Below, piece by piece: positions 52,078-60,784 of a DNA stretch of 64,000 nt (its first letter is position 1; every line of letters starts with the position of its first letter). A program made the position numbers and the translations under genes. A model generated the notes under the pieces. It saw nothing but the letters and a program-made list of their open reading frames with translations. It did not search any database and was not told where the DNA came from. Location: contig JAEZRV010000062.1 in assembly GCA_023444055.1 (NCBI GenBank), positions 23,154 to 87,153 on the forward strand, written 5' to 3'. This DNA comes from Bacillota bacterium (lineage in GTDB: Bacteria > Bacillota > Clostridia > Acetivibrionales > DSM-1351).

Positions 52078-52425
52078 ATGTCTAAACAATTTAATCCAGG
52101 TAATTATAATAAAAGAATAAGCTTCTTACAAATTAAACTTGTGGTAGATGGAAAACCAGCACGAGATGATTACGGAGAATTGACAGGGGAATATGAAGTA
52201 TTTAAATCTGTATGGGCAAGTAAGCAACCCATACTAGGAAATGAATTTTTTACAGCACTCACTACTGATTCTAAGGTAGAAGTTAAATTTAACTGTAGAT
52301 ATACGCAAGGAATTACAAACGATATGCGCATTCAGCATGGTACCGAGATGTATGAAATTCTATCTGCTATAGATGTAGATTCCGCACATAAAGAGTTATT
52401 GTGCTATTGTAAGGCGGTGAAGTGA
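52078..52425 (+). CDS. head closure / head-tail adaptor protein
   Basis: The 115-residue beta-rich protein shows the SPP1 gp16-like pattern: NPGNYNKRISFLQ, DYGELTGEYEVFKSVWASKQP, LGNEFFTALTT and CRYTQGIT. It closes the connector after packaging. Confidence 0.82.
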   Translation: MSKQFNPGNYNKRISFLQIKLVVDGKPARDDYGELTGEYEVFKSVWASKQPILGNEFFTALTTDSKVEVKFNCRYTQGITNDMRIQHGTEMYEILSAIDVDSAHKELLCYCKAVK

Positions 52426-52890
52426 TTGGTAAGAGCTAGTTTTAGAATAGAGGGTATGGCGAAACTACAAAGAGACTTAGAAAAACTCGGAAAAGTACCT
52501 CAAAAACATGTCACTGCATCAGCCAAAAAAGGTATGAACATTGCTCTAAGAGATTCAAAAGCCAATGCACCATATGATACTGGAATGCTCAAAAAGGGTA
52601 TAAAACTAGCTGGAGAAAAGTCTAGCACAAAAGGCAAAAAAGTATATAGGGTAGTATTTGATAAATCTATGAATGATGTGTTTCAAAAGAAAAACGCAGA
52701 GGGCAAGATTACCGGATACTATCCTATATCACAAGAATACGGATTCTTCGCACGAAACGGAAAATACATACCTGGATTCAGATTTATTCACAATAGTTTA
52801 ACAGACAATGTTAGCAAAATAGAAAAAACTATGGTAAGTACCATGAAAACTAAAATAGATGTAGAAATTGCGAAAGCGGGGCTAAAGTAA
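52426..52890 (+). CDS. HK97 gp10-like head-tail protein
   Basis: The 154-residue protein starts with TTG immediately after the previous stop. RIEGMAKLQRDLEKLGK, then APYDTGMLKKGI and PISQEYGFFARNGKYIPGFRFI are the HK97 gp10 pattern. Confidence 0.85.
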   Translation: MVRASFRIEGMAKLQRDLEKLGKVPQKHVTASAKKGMNIALRDSKANAPYDTGMLKKGIKLAGEKSSTKGKKVYRVVFDKSMNDVFQKKNAEGKITGYYPISQEYGFFARNGKYIPGFRFIHNSLTDNVSKIEKTMVSTMKTKIDVEIAKAGLK

Positions 52891-53267
52891 TGGAAAAAGC
52901 ATTAAGATATGAGTTAGAAAGCAAAATCCCTGAGCTTGCCGGAAACATATACCCCACCAATGCCCCAGAAACTTGCATTAAACCGTATTTAGTATACGCT
53001 AGGATAAGTACTAAGCGTACCAAAACACTTGAAGGATATACAGATAAACGAGCATTAAGCTATATGTTTTCATGTATGGCAACAAAATATTCAGATATGA
53101 AGTCTCTAACTAAAAAAGTAGAGGCTTTTTTAATTGATTCAATAAACACAAATATAGGCACTGAGGGTATCTATGTAGAGGATTTAGAGATTAACAACAT
53201 AGATGAAACTTGGGAACCAGAACTTAAAGTAAACAGAGGCATTATAGATTTTACAATTTATCATTAG
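52890..53267 (+). CDS. tail terminator-like protein (DUF3168-like)
   Basis: The 125-residue protein shares its ATG with the preceding TAA. It has IYPTNAPETCIKPYLVY, a beta-alpha core and the ending NRGIIDFTIYH. Position and fold pattern match tail-completion proteins. Confidence 0.75.
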   Translation: MEKALRYELESKIPELAGNIYPTNAPETCIKPYLVYARISTKRTKTLEGYTDKRALSYMFSCMATKYSDMKSLTKKVEAFLIDSINTNIGTEGIYVEDLEINNIDETWEPELKVNRGIIDFTIYH

Positions 53268-53278
53268 GAGGTTATGAG

Positions 53279-53701
53279 ATGCCAAAACGAGCATTAGGAA
53301 CAAAAATAAGTAAGGGTACAACAACACCAGTTGAAATTGGAGGATTAACAAGTATCGGTGGTATCGAAATCACAGCTGATACAATAGATGTCACCACATT
53401 AGATTCTGATGGAGGATATCGTGAATTTATTGGATCATTTAAAGATGCTGGAGAGGTAGCAATCGAAGGATTCTTTGAACCAGACACAGCAAGTGGACAG
53501 ATTGCGTTACAAACTTCACTTGATGCAGGAACAGCAGAAGACTATAAGATTACATTTCCAACAACACCAGCGGCGGAATGGGCATTTGAGGGAGTTGTAA
53601 CAGGCTTTAAAGTTGGTGACGTTGAAGTTGACGGGACAATCGGTTTTAGTGCAACTATTAAAGTTAGTGGAAAACCAGTATTGACAGTAACCGCAGGGTA
53701 A
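53279..53701 (+). CDS. major tail tube protein
   Basis: The 140-residue protein has the TP901-1-type tail tube pattern: GTKISKGTTTPVEIGGLTSI, EITADTIDVTTLDSDGG and a C-terminal GFKVGDVEVDGTIGFSATIKVSG. Polymerised rings form the tail tube. TAGGAGG precedes the ATG. Confidence 0.88.
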   Translation: MPKRALGTKISKGTTTPVEIGGLTSIGGIEITADTIDVTTLDSDGGYREFIGSFKDAGEVAIEGFFEPDTASGQIALQTSLDAGTAEDYKITFPTTPAAEWAFEGVVTGFKVGDVEVDGTIGFSATIKVSGKPVLTVTAG

Positions 53702-53735
53702 TAATCATAAACTTTTATTAAACGGGAGGATATAA

Positions 53736-54056
53736 ATGTATACACCAGTAACTTTGGATAAAAATCGTAACATACTTCTAGGTTTTGAAGGTTTGCAGTT
53801 ATTTAAAAAAATGACGGGGAAAAGTCTTGCTAAGTTTGATTATGAAAATGAAGACATAGAAGACTACATACCTGTAATTTTTTACTGTGGACTTATGCAT
53901 GAAGATAAGGGATTGACATTAGAACAAGTAACCCAGTTGCTTGATAAACACCTAGGAATTAAAAAAGCTCTTGAAATGTTTGCTCAGATTATGGAGGACA
54001 CGTTCGGAAAGCAAGATGATTCAAAAAACGGTCAGAGGGCAGCAAAGAAGAAATAG
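53736..54056 (+). CDS. tail assembly chaperone gpG-like
   Basis: The 106-residue protein lies between tail tube and tape measure. It is mostly helical (LLGFEGLQLFKKMTGKSLAKF, LTLEQVTQLLDKHLGIKKALEMF). Its end, DSKNGQRAAKKK, overlaps a canonical -1 slippery heptamer, so it is the short form of a gpG/gpGT pair that guides tail length assembly. Confidence 0.85.
   Translation: MYTPVTLDKNRNILLGFEGLQLFKKMTGKSLAKFDYENEDIEDYIPVIFYCGLMHEDKGLTLEQVTQLLDKHLGIKKALEMFAQIMEDTFGKQDDSKNGQRAAKKK
54023..54029 (+). promoter_or_regulatory. programmed -1 frameshift site A-AAA-AAC
   Basis: In the gpG frame the codons TCA-AAA-AAC place the heptamer AAAAAAC exactly as X-XXY-YYZ. Slipping back one base opens a frame with no stop until 54368-54370. 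The gpG stop lies 24 bases after the heptamer. Confidence 0.85.
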
Positions 54057-54370
54057 GGGACTATGAGGAAGAATGTTTTAAAACAGCTGCCCTTATTGGT
54101 ATTAGTTACAGTGAGTTTCTTAAAATTACTCCGAAAATACTTGATATTCAAGTTGAAGTATACAAGAAGCACAAAGAAGAAAATATAAAAGAAAGTATTT
54201 ATCAGGCTTATTTGATATCGCGCTGGGTATGGCAAAAAAAGGTCGATATTAAAAAAATACTCGACACAGAAGAAAAGAAAAAGGAAATGTCTAATAATGA
54301 AATGCTTGCAAAAGTTAGGGCTTTAAATAGCATTTTCGGTGGGGAGGTGGTAATGGGTGGCAAAAAGTAA
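54030..54370 (+). CDS. gpT part of the frameshifted gpGT chaperone
   Basis: In the -1 frame the sequence continues AAKEEIGDYEEECFKTAALI-like text (EEIGDYEEECFKTAALIGIS), ending KVRALNSIFGGEVVMGGKK at 54370. It has no ribosome site or start near its beginning and is reached only from gpG by the slippery site. The full gpGT would be about 211 residues. The domain is helical and acidic/basic, as expected for the part that binds the tape measure. It overlaps the tape-measure start by 14 bases. Confidence 0.82.
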
Positions 54371-56915
54371 TTTTATTGTTCGTGGTGGTGCTGATTTCTC
54401 GGGAATAACAAAAGCAATTGCAAAAACGCAAACACAATTCAAAACATTCCAAAGCAATATAGGAAAATCGGTTAAAGCCGTTACCGCAACTCTTGGCACA
54501 ATAGCAATAGGTTCGCTTATAAAAGATTCTACAAAAATGGCTATGGGCGTAGAGAGTTCTTTAGACAACATAAAGAGAAACATGGAGCAGTCATCAAGTT
54601 TTTTTAATAACTGGGTTGAAACACAATCTAGGGCTTGGGGAATGGGTAAGGCAGAAGCGTATAAATACGGTTCTACTTTTTCTAACTTGCTTGACAGCTT
54701 TATGACTAATTCAAAGCAAACCGCAGACCAAACCCAAAAACTAATGAAAGCTGCTGCCATTATTTCCTCCAAAACCGGACGAAGTTATGACGATGTATCT
54801 GAAAGAATTAGAAGTGGTATGATGGGTAGCACTGAAGCAATAGAAGATTTAGGCGTATATACTCAGATATCAATGCTTGAGTCCACGAAAGCCTTTAAAC
54901 AATTTGCTAACGGAAAATCATGGGCACAGCTTAATTTTCAGACTCAGCAACAAATAAGACTAGCTGCTATTTTGGAGCAAACTTACGACAGATATGGAGA
55001 TACTCTTGCGGACACTACCCAGACCAGACAAGCGATGTTTTTAGCAAGTCTGAAGAATATACAGCTAAATATTGGTCAAGCGTTTTTGCCTATATACAAT
55101 ACGGTACTTCCTGCATTAACGGCACTAGCAAATAAGATAGAAGCAGTAACAAGTGTATTCGCCCAGTTCACACAAGCTCTATTCGGGAAGGTTGCCGCTG
55201 GAGCGACAGAAACGCAAGAACAGGCTGATGCAATGAGCAACTTGGGGGACGAAACGCAGAAAGCTGGTAAAAAAGCAAAAAACGCTCTTGCAGGATTTGA
55301 CCAGCTAAACACATTAAGCTTTGGCTCAGATAGTGAGGGTTCAGGAGGTACAGCAGCACAATCAAGTGTAACAAATCCATCAGATAAAAATTCAACAATA
55401 GATCCTGGAATTCAAAAAATGGCGGATAACATAAAAAAGATATTTGAACCTATTACAGTGGCATTTGAAAATCTAAAAAAGTCTGCTGAGCCTTTAATAA
55501 GCACTGTGAGTGAGTATCTTAAAAGCTTTTATGACAATGTTCTTGTGCCCTTCGGGTCGTGGGTAATAAACGATGCTATTCCTGCATTTCTAAACCTTTT
55601 AAGTGGGGCACTAACAGTATTAAATCCAATGCTTCAAGCGTTTGAGCCTTTAGCATCTTGGCTATGGACAAACTTTTTACAGCCGATTGCAACTTGGACT
55701 GGAGAAACATTTGTTACAGCAGTAAACGGTGTAGCTGAAGCATTAAAAAGCATTGGTGCATGGATGTCCGAAAATAAACCTATTGTAGAAGGAATAGTAA
55801 TAACAATAAGTGCTTTTTTTGCAGTGTGGAAAGTAACAGAGTTATTATCGTTTATAGAAACATCTGGAGGCATAGTTGTTGCTTTAAAAAAGATAGCGAC
55901 AGCAATTAGTGCGTGTACGATAGCAAAGCTAGCGGATAAAGCAGAAACAATCGCACTAACGGCATTGTACGCAAAGGACTTTGTAGTAAGCTTAGCAAAA
56001 ACGACAGTTGAGCTAATAAAACAAGCGGCAAAATGGACAGCAAGCACCGCGGCTATGTTGGCGAATAAAATAGCCTTAGCAGCATCTACAGTTGCACAAT
56101 TAGCAATGACAGCAGCAACAACCGCTTGGAATGTAGTGTGTGGAATAGCTACGGTAGTAACAACTGCCTTTGGTGCGGCAGTGGCGTTTTTAACATCACC
56201 TATAGGGCTTGTAGTAATTGCTATAGCAGCGGTAATAGCCATAGTGGTTTTACTTGTAAAGCATTGGGATGATGTAAAAAAAGCTGCTAGCGTATGCTGG
56301 GATTGGATAGTAGGTGTATGGCAAAAAGCTTCAGGGTGGTTTAGCACAAACATAGTACAACCTGTTGGAAACTTCTTTACAGGAATGTGGGATGGAATAA
56401 AGGCAGGAGCCAGCGGAGCGTGGAATGGGATTAAAAGCGGATTTACAACCGCGTTTGATTTTATAAAAAAAGGAATCAAATTATACATTAACGGATACAT
56501 AACAGTAATAGAAGTATTCGTAAACGCTTTTATTAAAGGAATAAATTTCATAATAAGTGGTCTAAACAAAATAAGTTTTGATATCCCTGATTGGGTACCG
56601 GGATTAGGCGGTAAAAATTTCGGTATAAATCTAAACCAGGTTAAAGAAATAAGTATACCACGTCTTAAAACAGGAGGTATAACAAACGGTGAAATGCTGG
56701 CCACAATAGGGGATAATCCTGGTGGCCGTGAAGTGGTATCTCCGCTAGATGATCTTTTAGGAATGATAAAAGATACTGTAAGCAATACTGCAAAAACAAA
56801 AGATTCACCAACAACGATAATTCTTAAAATAGGAGAAACAGAATTAGGTAAAGTTGTAGTGGATGCAATGAGAAAAGCAAACAATAAATCAGGGTATACG
56901 GTATTAGAAATATAA
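54357..56915 (+). CDS. tail tape measure protein
   Basis: The 852-residue protein starts with GTG behind GGGGAGG. It has an N-terminal helical region, a QQQIRLAAILEQTYDRYGDT-type phage tail segment, long hydrophobic helices (about 575-645, with VVIAIAAVIAIVVLLV) and a C-terminus with FANGGI-like text (TGGITNGEMLATIGDNPGGREVVSPL). This is the standard tape-measure layout; its length sets tail length. The hydrophobic part may enter the host membrane during DNA injection. Confidence 0.92.
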   Translation: MAKSNFIVRGGADFSGITKAIAKTQTQFKTFQSNIGKSVKAVTATLGTIAIGSLIKDSTKMAMGVESSLDNIKRNMEQSSSFFNNWVETQSRAWGMGKAEAYKYGSTFSNLLDSFMTNSKQTADQTQKLMKAAAIISSKTGRSYDDVSERIRSGMMGSTEAIEDLGVYTQISMLESTKAFKQFANGKSWAQLNFQTQQQIRLAAILEQTYDRYGDTLADTTQTRQAMFLASLKNIQLNIGQAFLPIYNTVLPALTALANKIEAVTSVFAQFTQALFGKVAAGATETQEQADAMSNLGDETQKAGKKAKNALAGFDQLNTLSFGSDSEGSGGTAAQSSVTNPSDKNSTIDPGIQKMADNIKKIFEPITVAFENLKKSAEPLISTVSEYLKSFYDNVLVPFGSWVINDAIPAFLNLLSGALTVLNPMLQAFEPLASWLWTNFLQPIATWTGETFVTAVNGVAEALKSIGAWMSENKPIVEGIVITISAFFAVWKVTELLSFIETSGGIVVALKKIATAISACTIAKLADKAETIALTALYAKDFVVSLAKTTVELIKQAAKWTASTAAMLANKIALAASTVAQLAMTAATTAWNVVCGIATVVTTAFGAAVAFLTSPIGLVVIAIAAVIAIVVLLVKHWDDVKKAASVCWDWIVGVWQKASGWFSTNIVQPVGNFFTGMWDGIKAGASGAWNGIKSGFTTAFDFIKKGIKLYINGYITVIEVFVNAFIKGINFIISGLNKISFDIPDWVPGLGGKNFGINLNQVKEISIPRLKTGGITNGEMLATIGDNPGGREVVSPLDDLLGMIKDTVSNTAKTKDSPTTIILKIGETELGKVVVDAMRKANNKSGYTVLEI

Positions 56916-56945
56916 GTATAAGTTTAAAGAATGCTGGTGAGGTAG

Positions 56946-57302
56946 ATGGATTTAAAATTTAATAATACAAAAGTTAGTTCTCCGAAAAGTTTTTCGGTTA
57001 CGATTATAGATCTTGACGATGGAAACACAACAGTAAGAACAGCTGACGGAATGTTGCACCGCGACAGAATAGCCGTAAAAAGGCAGATAGAAATATCATG
57101 GCCAGCAATGAATCAATCTGATACTGCTACTATATTGCAAGCCATGTCTAATCTGTTTTTTGAGGTCTACTATCCAGATCCGCAAGAAGGTACATATGTT
57201 ACTAAAACATTTTATGTTGGTAATCGCCCTTGTCCGGTAGCGATAGAAAAGGATGGAGTATTAATGTGGGACGAGCTGAAGGTTGCTTTAACTGAAAAAT
57301 AA
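56946..57302 (+). CDS. tail protein (DUF6711-like)
   Basis: The 118-residue protein with ITIIDLDDGNTTVRT-like text (SVTIIDLDDGNTTVR), DGMLHRDRIAVKRQIEISWPA and YYPDPQEG follows the tape measure. It fits small tail proteins in the distal-tail position. GAATGCTGGTGAGG precedes the ATG. Confidence 0.7.
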   Translation: MDLKFNNTKVSSPKSFSVTIIDLDDGNTTVRTADGMLHRDRIAVKRQIEISWPAMNQSDTATILQAMSNLFFEVYYPDPQEGTYVTKTFYVGNRPCPVAIEKDGVLMWDELKVALTEK

Positions 57303-57321
57303 ATGGTAAGAAGGTGAAAAA

Positions 57322-59463
57322 TTGTTTAACATACCTGATTTATATAAAGATATTTTTAAAACATCAGGAAGAATACTAGATGTAAAAATAGTTATAAACA
57401 ATACAACCTATACAGGGGCAGAAGTTGTAGAATTCGAAATAAATGATAGCATTTGCGCAGAAACAAACTTAGAAATAGGATCTGCAATATCATCTGATCT
57501 AATGTGCACAATAAGAACTTCAGATGTAATAACTAGAAACGCAAAGGTACAACCGTACATAAGGTTGGGACTAGATGTAGAATGGAGAAATGCAAACATT
57601 GAATGGGTTAATGCAAATTTCAACTGGGAAGGAGAATATACAGAATGGATGCAGCTAGGTGAGTTCTACATAGAAAGTCGAAAATTCAGCGAAGGTACCT
57701 GGAAATTTACATGCTACGATAAGCTAATTCTCGGAAATCAAGCTTACGCAACTACACTTGAATTTCCGGCAACAATGGATGAAGTACTCGATGACATATG
57801 CGCTCAGCTAGGTTTGGAGAGAGACAGTAGTATACAGATAAATCCTGCATACACAATACCATTTAACTATGATTACACAATATCTGAAGTAATAAGATAT
57901 ATAGCTGCTTCTCATGGAGCTTGCGCAAAAATAACAAAAGAAGGTAAGCTTGGATTTGTAAATATTACAAAAAATGATACCTCGATAGAGTCGATTACTC
58001 CTGCGGATTATAGTAGTTTGTCTCAAGATGGGGAAATTAAAACAATTACACATATAGTAATTACATATAACAGTGATGGAGAATATTTAGAAGCAGGAAC
58101 AGGAGAAGAGGCAAACACGCTAAGAATATATAACCCATTTGTAACCGAAGAAATGCTTAATTCGATATTTGCCGATCTTAACGGATATTCGTATAAGCCA
58201 TACACTATGCAGTGGCGTTGTTATCCATACCTAGAAACGGGAGATAGAATAGATGTAACTTATTTTGAAACGCCAGCGCCAGTATGGAATGAAATGCCTG
58301 TAGCGTGGAACGATGCTAATTTTAACTGGGAAGGTACCGGAAATTTTGGAACGCTTATTCTAAACAGTAGAATAAGCTTTGGAGGCGGTCTAAGTGGAAA
58401 GCTATCTGCTCAATCAGAATCGGAGCAGCAAACAGAATTTAGGGGAACGCTAACACGTAAGGTAGAAACCCTAAGTAAAACTACCATCAAAGAAGATAAA
58501 CCATACTACGGTGTAACCGTAGGACGTGCAAATGGATTAAACATTAAAAAGAGTGATGGTAGCTCAGAAGTTATATTTAACAGCGACCAGCTAACCTTTA
58601 AAGCTGGAGGAGAAGATAGACTTTATTTTGACCCTGTAGATAGTAAATACAAGTTTAGCGGAACATTGTTTGCTACAGATGGTGTGTTTGATGGTACAGT
58701 ATATGCTACCAACATATCTGCAGAATTTGGCAAGATAACAACTGCGCAAATAGAGAATTTAGAAGTTGGTACAAATGTTGCTATGGGTGCCAATGCTACG
58801 ATTTCATGGGGTACGCAAGTAACTGACAAACCGTTTATACCTCAAAGCGCAGCAGACTTAGGAGCTTTAACCAGTTCACAGCTAACCACAATATTAGGGT
58901 ATGACTACATAATTACGGGTAAGATTTACGCTAATCAACTAAATGGTGGAGTGGCTAACTTAGCCGAGAGTGTAAATATTGGTGACTTATCTTCTACAGG
59001 AAGTAAAGCTCTGTACTTTAGAACAAACGGCTCATATGCTTCTCGTATTGCTATGAATACAGCTGGCTGGCTTGAGGTTTACTCATCTTATGGCGCAAGT
59101 TTACACGGCAGTGGTAGTTATATGGATTGTGGTAATGCTATGACTCTTTATGCTAATAATGGTATTAATTTTTTTAGTAGTAGTGTTAATTTTGATTCAA
59201 GTAGCCCTGTTAGCTTTAACGATGACGTAAATTTCAATAATAACTGGGTTTATTTCAACAATGTAGCCATGTTTAATAGTGGCTGTGATGTATCTTTCAA
59301 CTCGGGTTCAACCGTAGGATTCTTTGGAGCAACTCCTATCGGTAGAAAAACAGGCGTAACATACTTAGACAGCACAGCAACAACAGCACAAATTATATCA
59401 AAAATTAACGGTATTCTTGGTATATTAGGGCAAGATAATTTTGGGTTAATCAGCGTTTCTTAA
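57322..59463 (+). CDS. tail baseplate / tail-associated protein
   Basis: The 713-residue protein starts with TTG. Its first 330 residues resemble phage tail-associated baseplate hubs (MFNIPDLYKDIFKTSG, FYIESRKFSEGTWKFTCYDKL, YSYKPYTMQWRCYPYLETGD). The middle turns into a GGGLSGKLSAQ and coiled-coil region. The C-terminal third is rich in Asn, Ser, Gly and Phe in a beta-helix-like rhythm (INFFSSSVNFDSSSPVSFND). It probably forms the tail tip and contacts the host surface. Confidence 0.75.
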   Translation: MFNIPDLYKDIFKTSGRILDVKIVINNTTYTGAEVVEFEINDSICAETNLEIGSAISSDLMCTIRTSDVITRNAKVQPYIRLGLDVEWRNANIEWVNANFNWEGEYTEWMQLGEFYIESRKFSEGTWKFTCYDKLILGNQAYATTLEFPATMDEVLDDICAQLGLERDSSIQINPAYTIPFNYDYTISEVIRYIAASHGACAKITKEGKLGFVNITKNDTSIESITPADYSSLSQDGEIKTITHIVITYNSDGEYLEAGTGEEANTLRIYNPFVTEEMLNSIFADLNGYSYKPYTMQWRCYPYLETGDRIDVTYFETPAPVWNEMPVAWNDANFNWEGTGNFGTLILNSRISFGGGLSGKLSAQSESEQQTEFRGTLTRKVETLSKTTIKEDKPYYGVTVGRANGLNIKKSDGSSEVIFNSDQLTFKAGGEDRLYFDPVDSKYKFSGTLFATDGVFDGTVYATNISAEFGKITTAQIENLEVGTNVAMGANATISWGTQVTDKPFIPQSAADLGALTSSQLTTILGYDYIITGKIYANQLNGGVANLAESVNIGDLSSTGSKALYFRTNGSYASRIAMNTAGWLEVYSSYGASLHGSGSYMDCGNAMTLYANNGINFFSSSVNFDSSSPVSFNDDVNFNNNWVYFNNVAMFNSGCDVSFNSGSTVGFFGATPIGRKTGVTYLDSTATTAQIISKINGILGILGQDNFGLISVS

Positions 59464-59476
59464 AGGAGGAGACACT

Positions 59477-59734
59477 ATGGCAAAGCAAACAACTTTAAAC
59501 AAAGAATTTACTATAAAAGATGGCAACGTAATTATCGTTGAAACTACAGAAAGACAGCTAAATAAATCAGAACTTCAATCAGAAAAAATCCAGCTATTAA
59601 ATAGACAAGCTCAGTTAACTAATCAAATAGCAGAGCTGCAAAAACAATATGTGAGCATAGGCTTGGCTGTTTCGGAAATCGATGGAATGATTGAAGGTCT
59701 TGAGGGAGGCGATAGCACAAATGGCGATAAATAA
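59477..59734 (+). CDS. small coiled-coil tail protein
   Basis: The 85-residue protein begins MAKQTTLNKEFTIKDGNVIIV and has a coiled coil (about residues 32-70, LNRQAQLTNQIAELQKQY). AAGGAGGAG lies upstream. Its end overlaps the next gene by 14 bases. Confidence 0.65.
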   Translation: MAKQTTLNKEFTIKDGNVIIVETTERQLNKSELQSEKIQLLNRQAQLTNQIAELQKQYVSIGLAVSEIDGMIEGLEGGDSTNGDK

Positions 59735-60764
59735 ATACTGTAACCTATACGGCCAAAACAAAATAAAGGACGAATATACTAAAATAAATAATGGTTTTGA
59801 GCTGGTACAGAATGACATTAATCCGCTGCTTAACTCCGAGACAACAAGAGAAGTGGCAGAGACACAGAGAGAAGTGAACGAAGCTAATCGAGTACTTAGA
59901 TATGAAAATACTAAGCACTATGGAGCTTACCACTCTGAATTTACATATCACCGTAACAATATTGTAAGTTATGGGGGTTCTTCGTTTATGCTTGTTGTAG
60001 ACGAATCATTAGGCAATGCTCCACCGGAATATCCTGCAACATACAATGCTTATTGGGCATTAGTAGGACAAAAAGGAGATACTGGAGAAACAGGAGCAGT
60101 ACCTAATATTACGGTAGGTACTGTAACAACTTTGCAACCGGGCAATCCAGCCACAGTAACTAGGCAAGCAGGAAGTCCAGATACTGATCCTGTTTTTGAT
60201 TTTGCAATACCTAAGGGTGTTGATGGTACTGGCGCAGGAGATATGACAAAGGAAACCTACGACACTAATAATAATGGTGTAGTTGATGATGCAGAAAAAC
60301 TAGGAGGGCAGTTGCCAGCTTACTATGCAACAAGCGCAGGACTTAATGCACACAAGTTGGAAACTGCGTATTACGAACAATACAAGATAACTGCAAATCA
60401 GTTAATCCCGAACAACACATCAACAAATATATTTTTTACAAGTAGAATAGTACCTGCCGGATTAACAGATAGTGGCTTTGCCAAGATAAATATAAATGGG
60501 CAAATTGAGATTTTATACGAGGGTGTTTACGATCTGCAATTAAGAAACCTCGCTTTTGAAGCGAACGCAGATGGGGAGAGGTTGATATCTGACGCGGGCG
60601 GGACTGGTTATGGGCTTAAACCTACGGCTCTAGCTGTATGCGGATTGAACTCAACCGTAACGGCAAAAGTAACAGCTGGATATGTTTTGCCTATTTCTGT
60701 ATTGCAAAACTCGGGAACGAATCTGAACATAACGGCTGCAGATGTAAGGATATCTAAACGATAG
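59721..60764 (+). CDS. tail fibre-like protein with short collagen-like motif
   Basis: The 347-residue protein has a helical N-terminus, then YHRNNIVSYGGSSFMLVVDES. A carbohydrate-binding-like module with a tryptophan (YWALVGQKGDTGETG) runs into two Gly-x-y repeats. The linker GDMTKETYDTNNNGVVDDAEKLGG is common in phage fibres. The C-terminus is beta-rich (FFTSRIVPAGLTDSGF..). The start at 59721 follows GGGAGG at 11 bases. Confidence 0.7.
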   Translation: MAINKYCNLYGQNKIKDEYTKINNGFELVQNDINPLLNSETTREVAETQREVNEANRVLRYENTKHYGAYHSEFTYHRNNIVSYGGSSFMLVVDESLGNAPPEYPATYNAYWALVGQKGDTGETGAVPNITVGTVTTLQPGNPATVTRQAGSPDTDPVFDFAIPKGVDGTGAGDMTKETYDTNNNGVVDDAEKLGGQLPAYYATSAGLNAHKLETAYYEQYKITANQLIPNNTSTNIFFTSRIVPAGLTDSGFAKININGQIEILYEGVYDLQLRNLAFEANADGERLISDAGGTGYGLKPTALAVCGLNSTVTAKVTAGYVLPISVLQNSGTNLNITAADVRISKR

Positions 60765-60784
60765 TAAATATTGTATGCTAGAAG

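Noticed and set aside
55634..56884. 416-codon open frame antisense to the tape measure gene
   Set aside because: It lies wholly within the tape-measure gene, has no ribosome site or neighbours on that strand, and its composition (Ile, Pro, Ala, Phe runs) is what the complement of an Ala/Val-rich helical gene gives.
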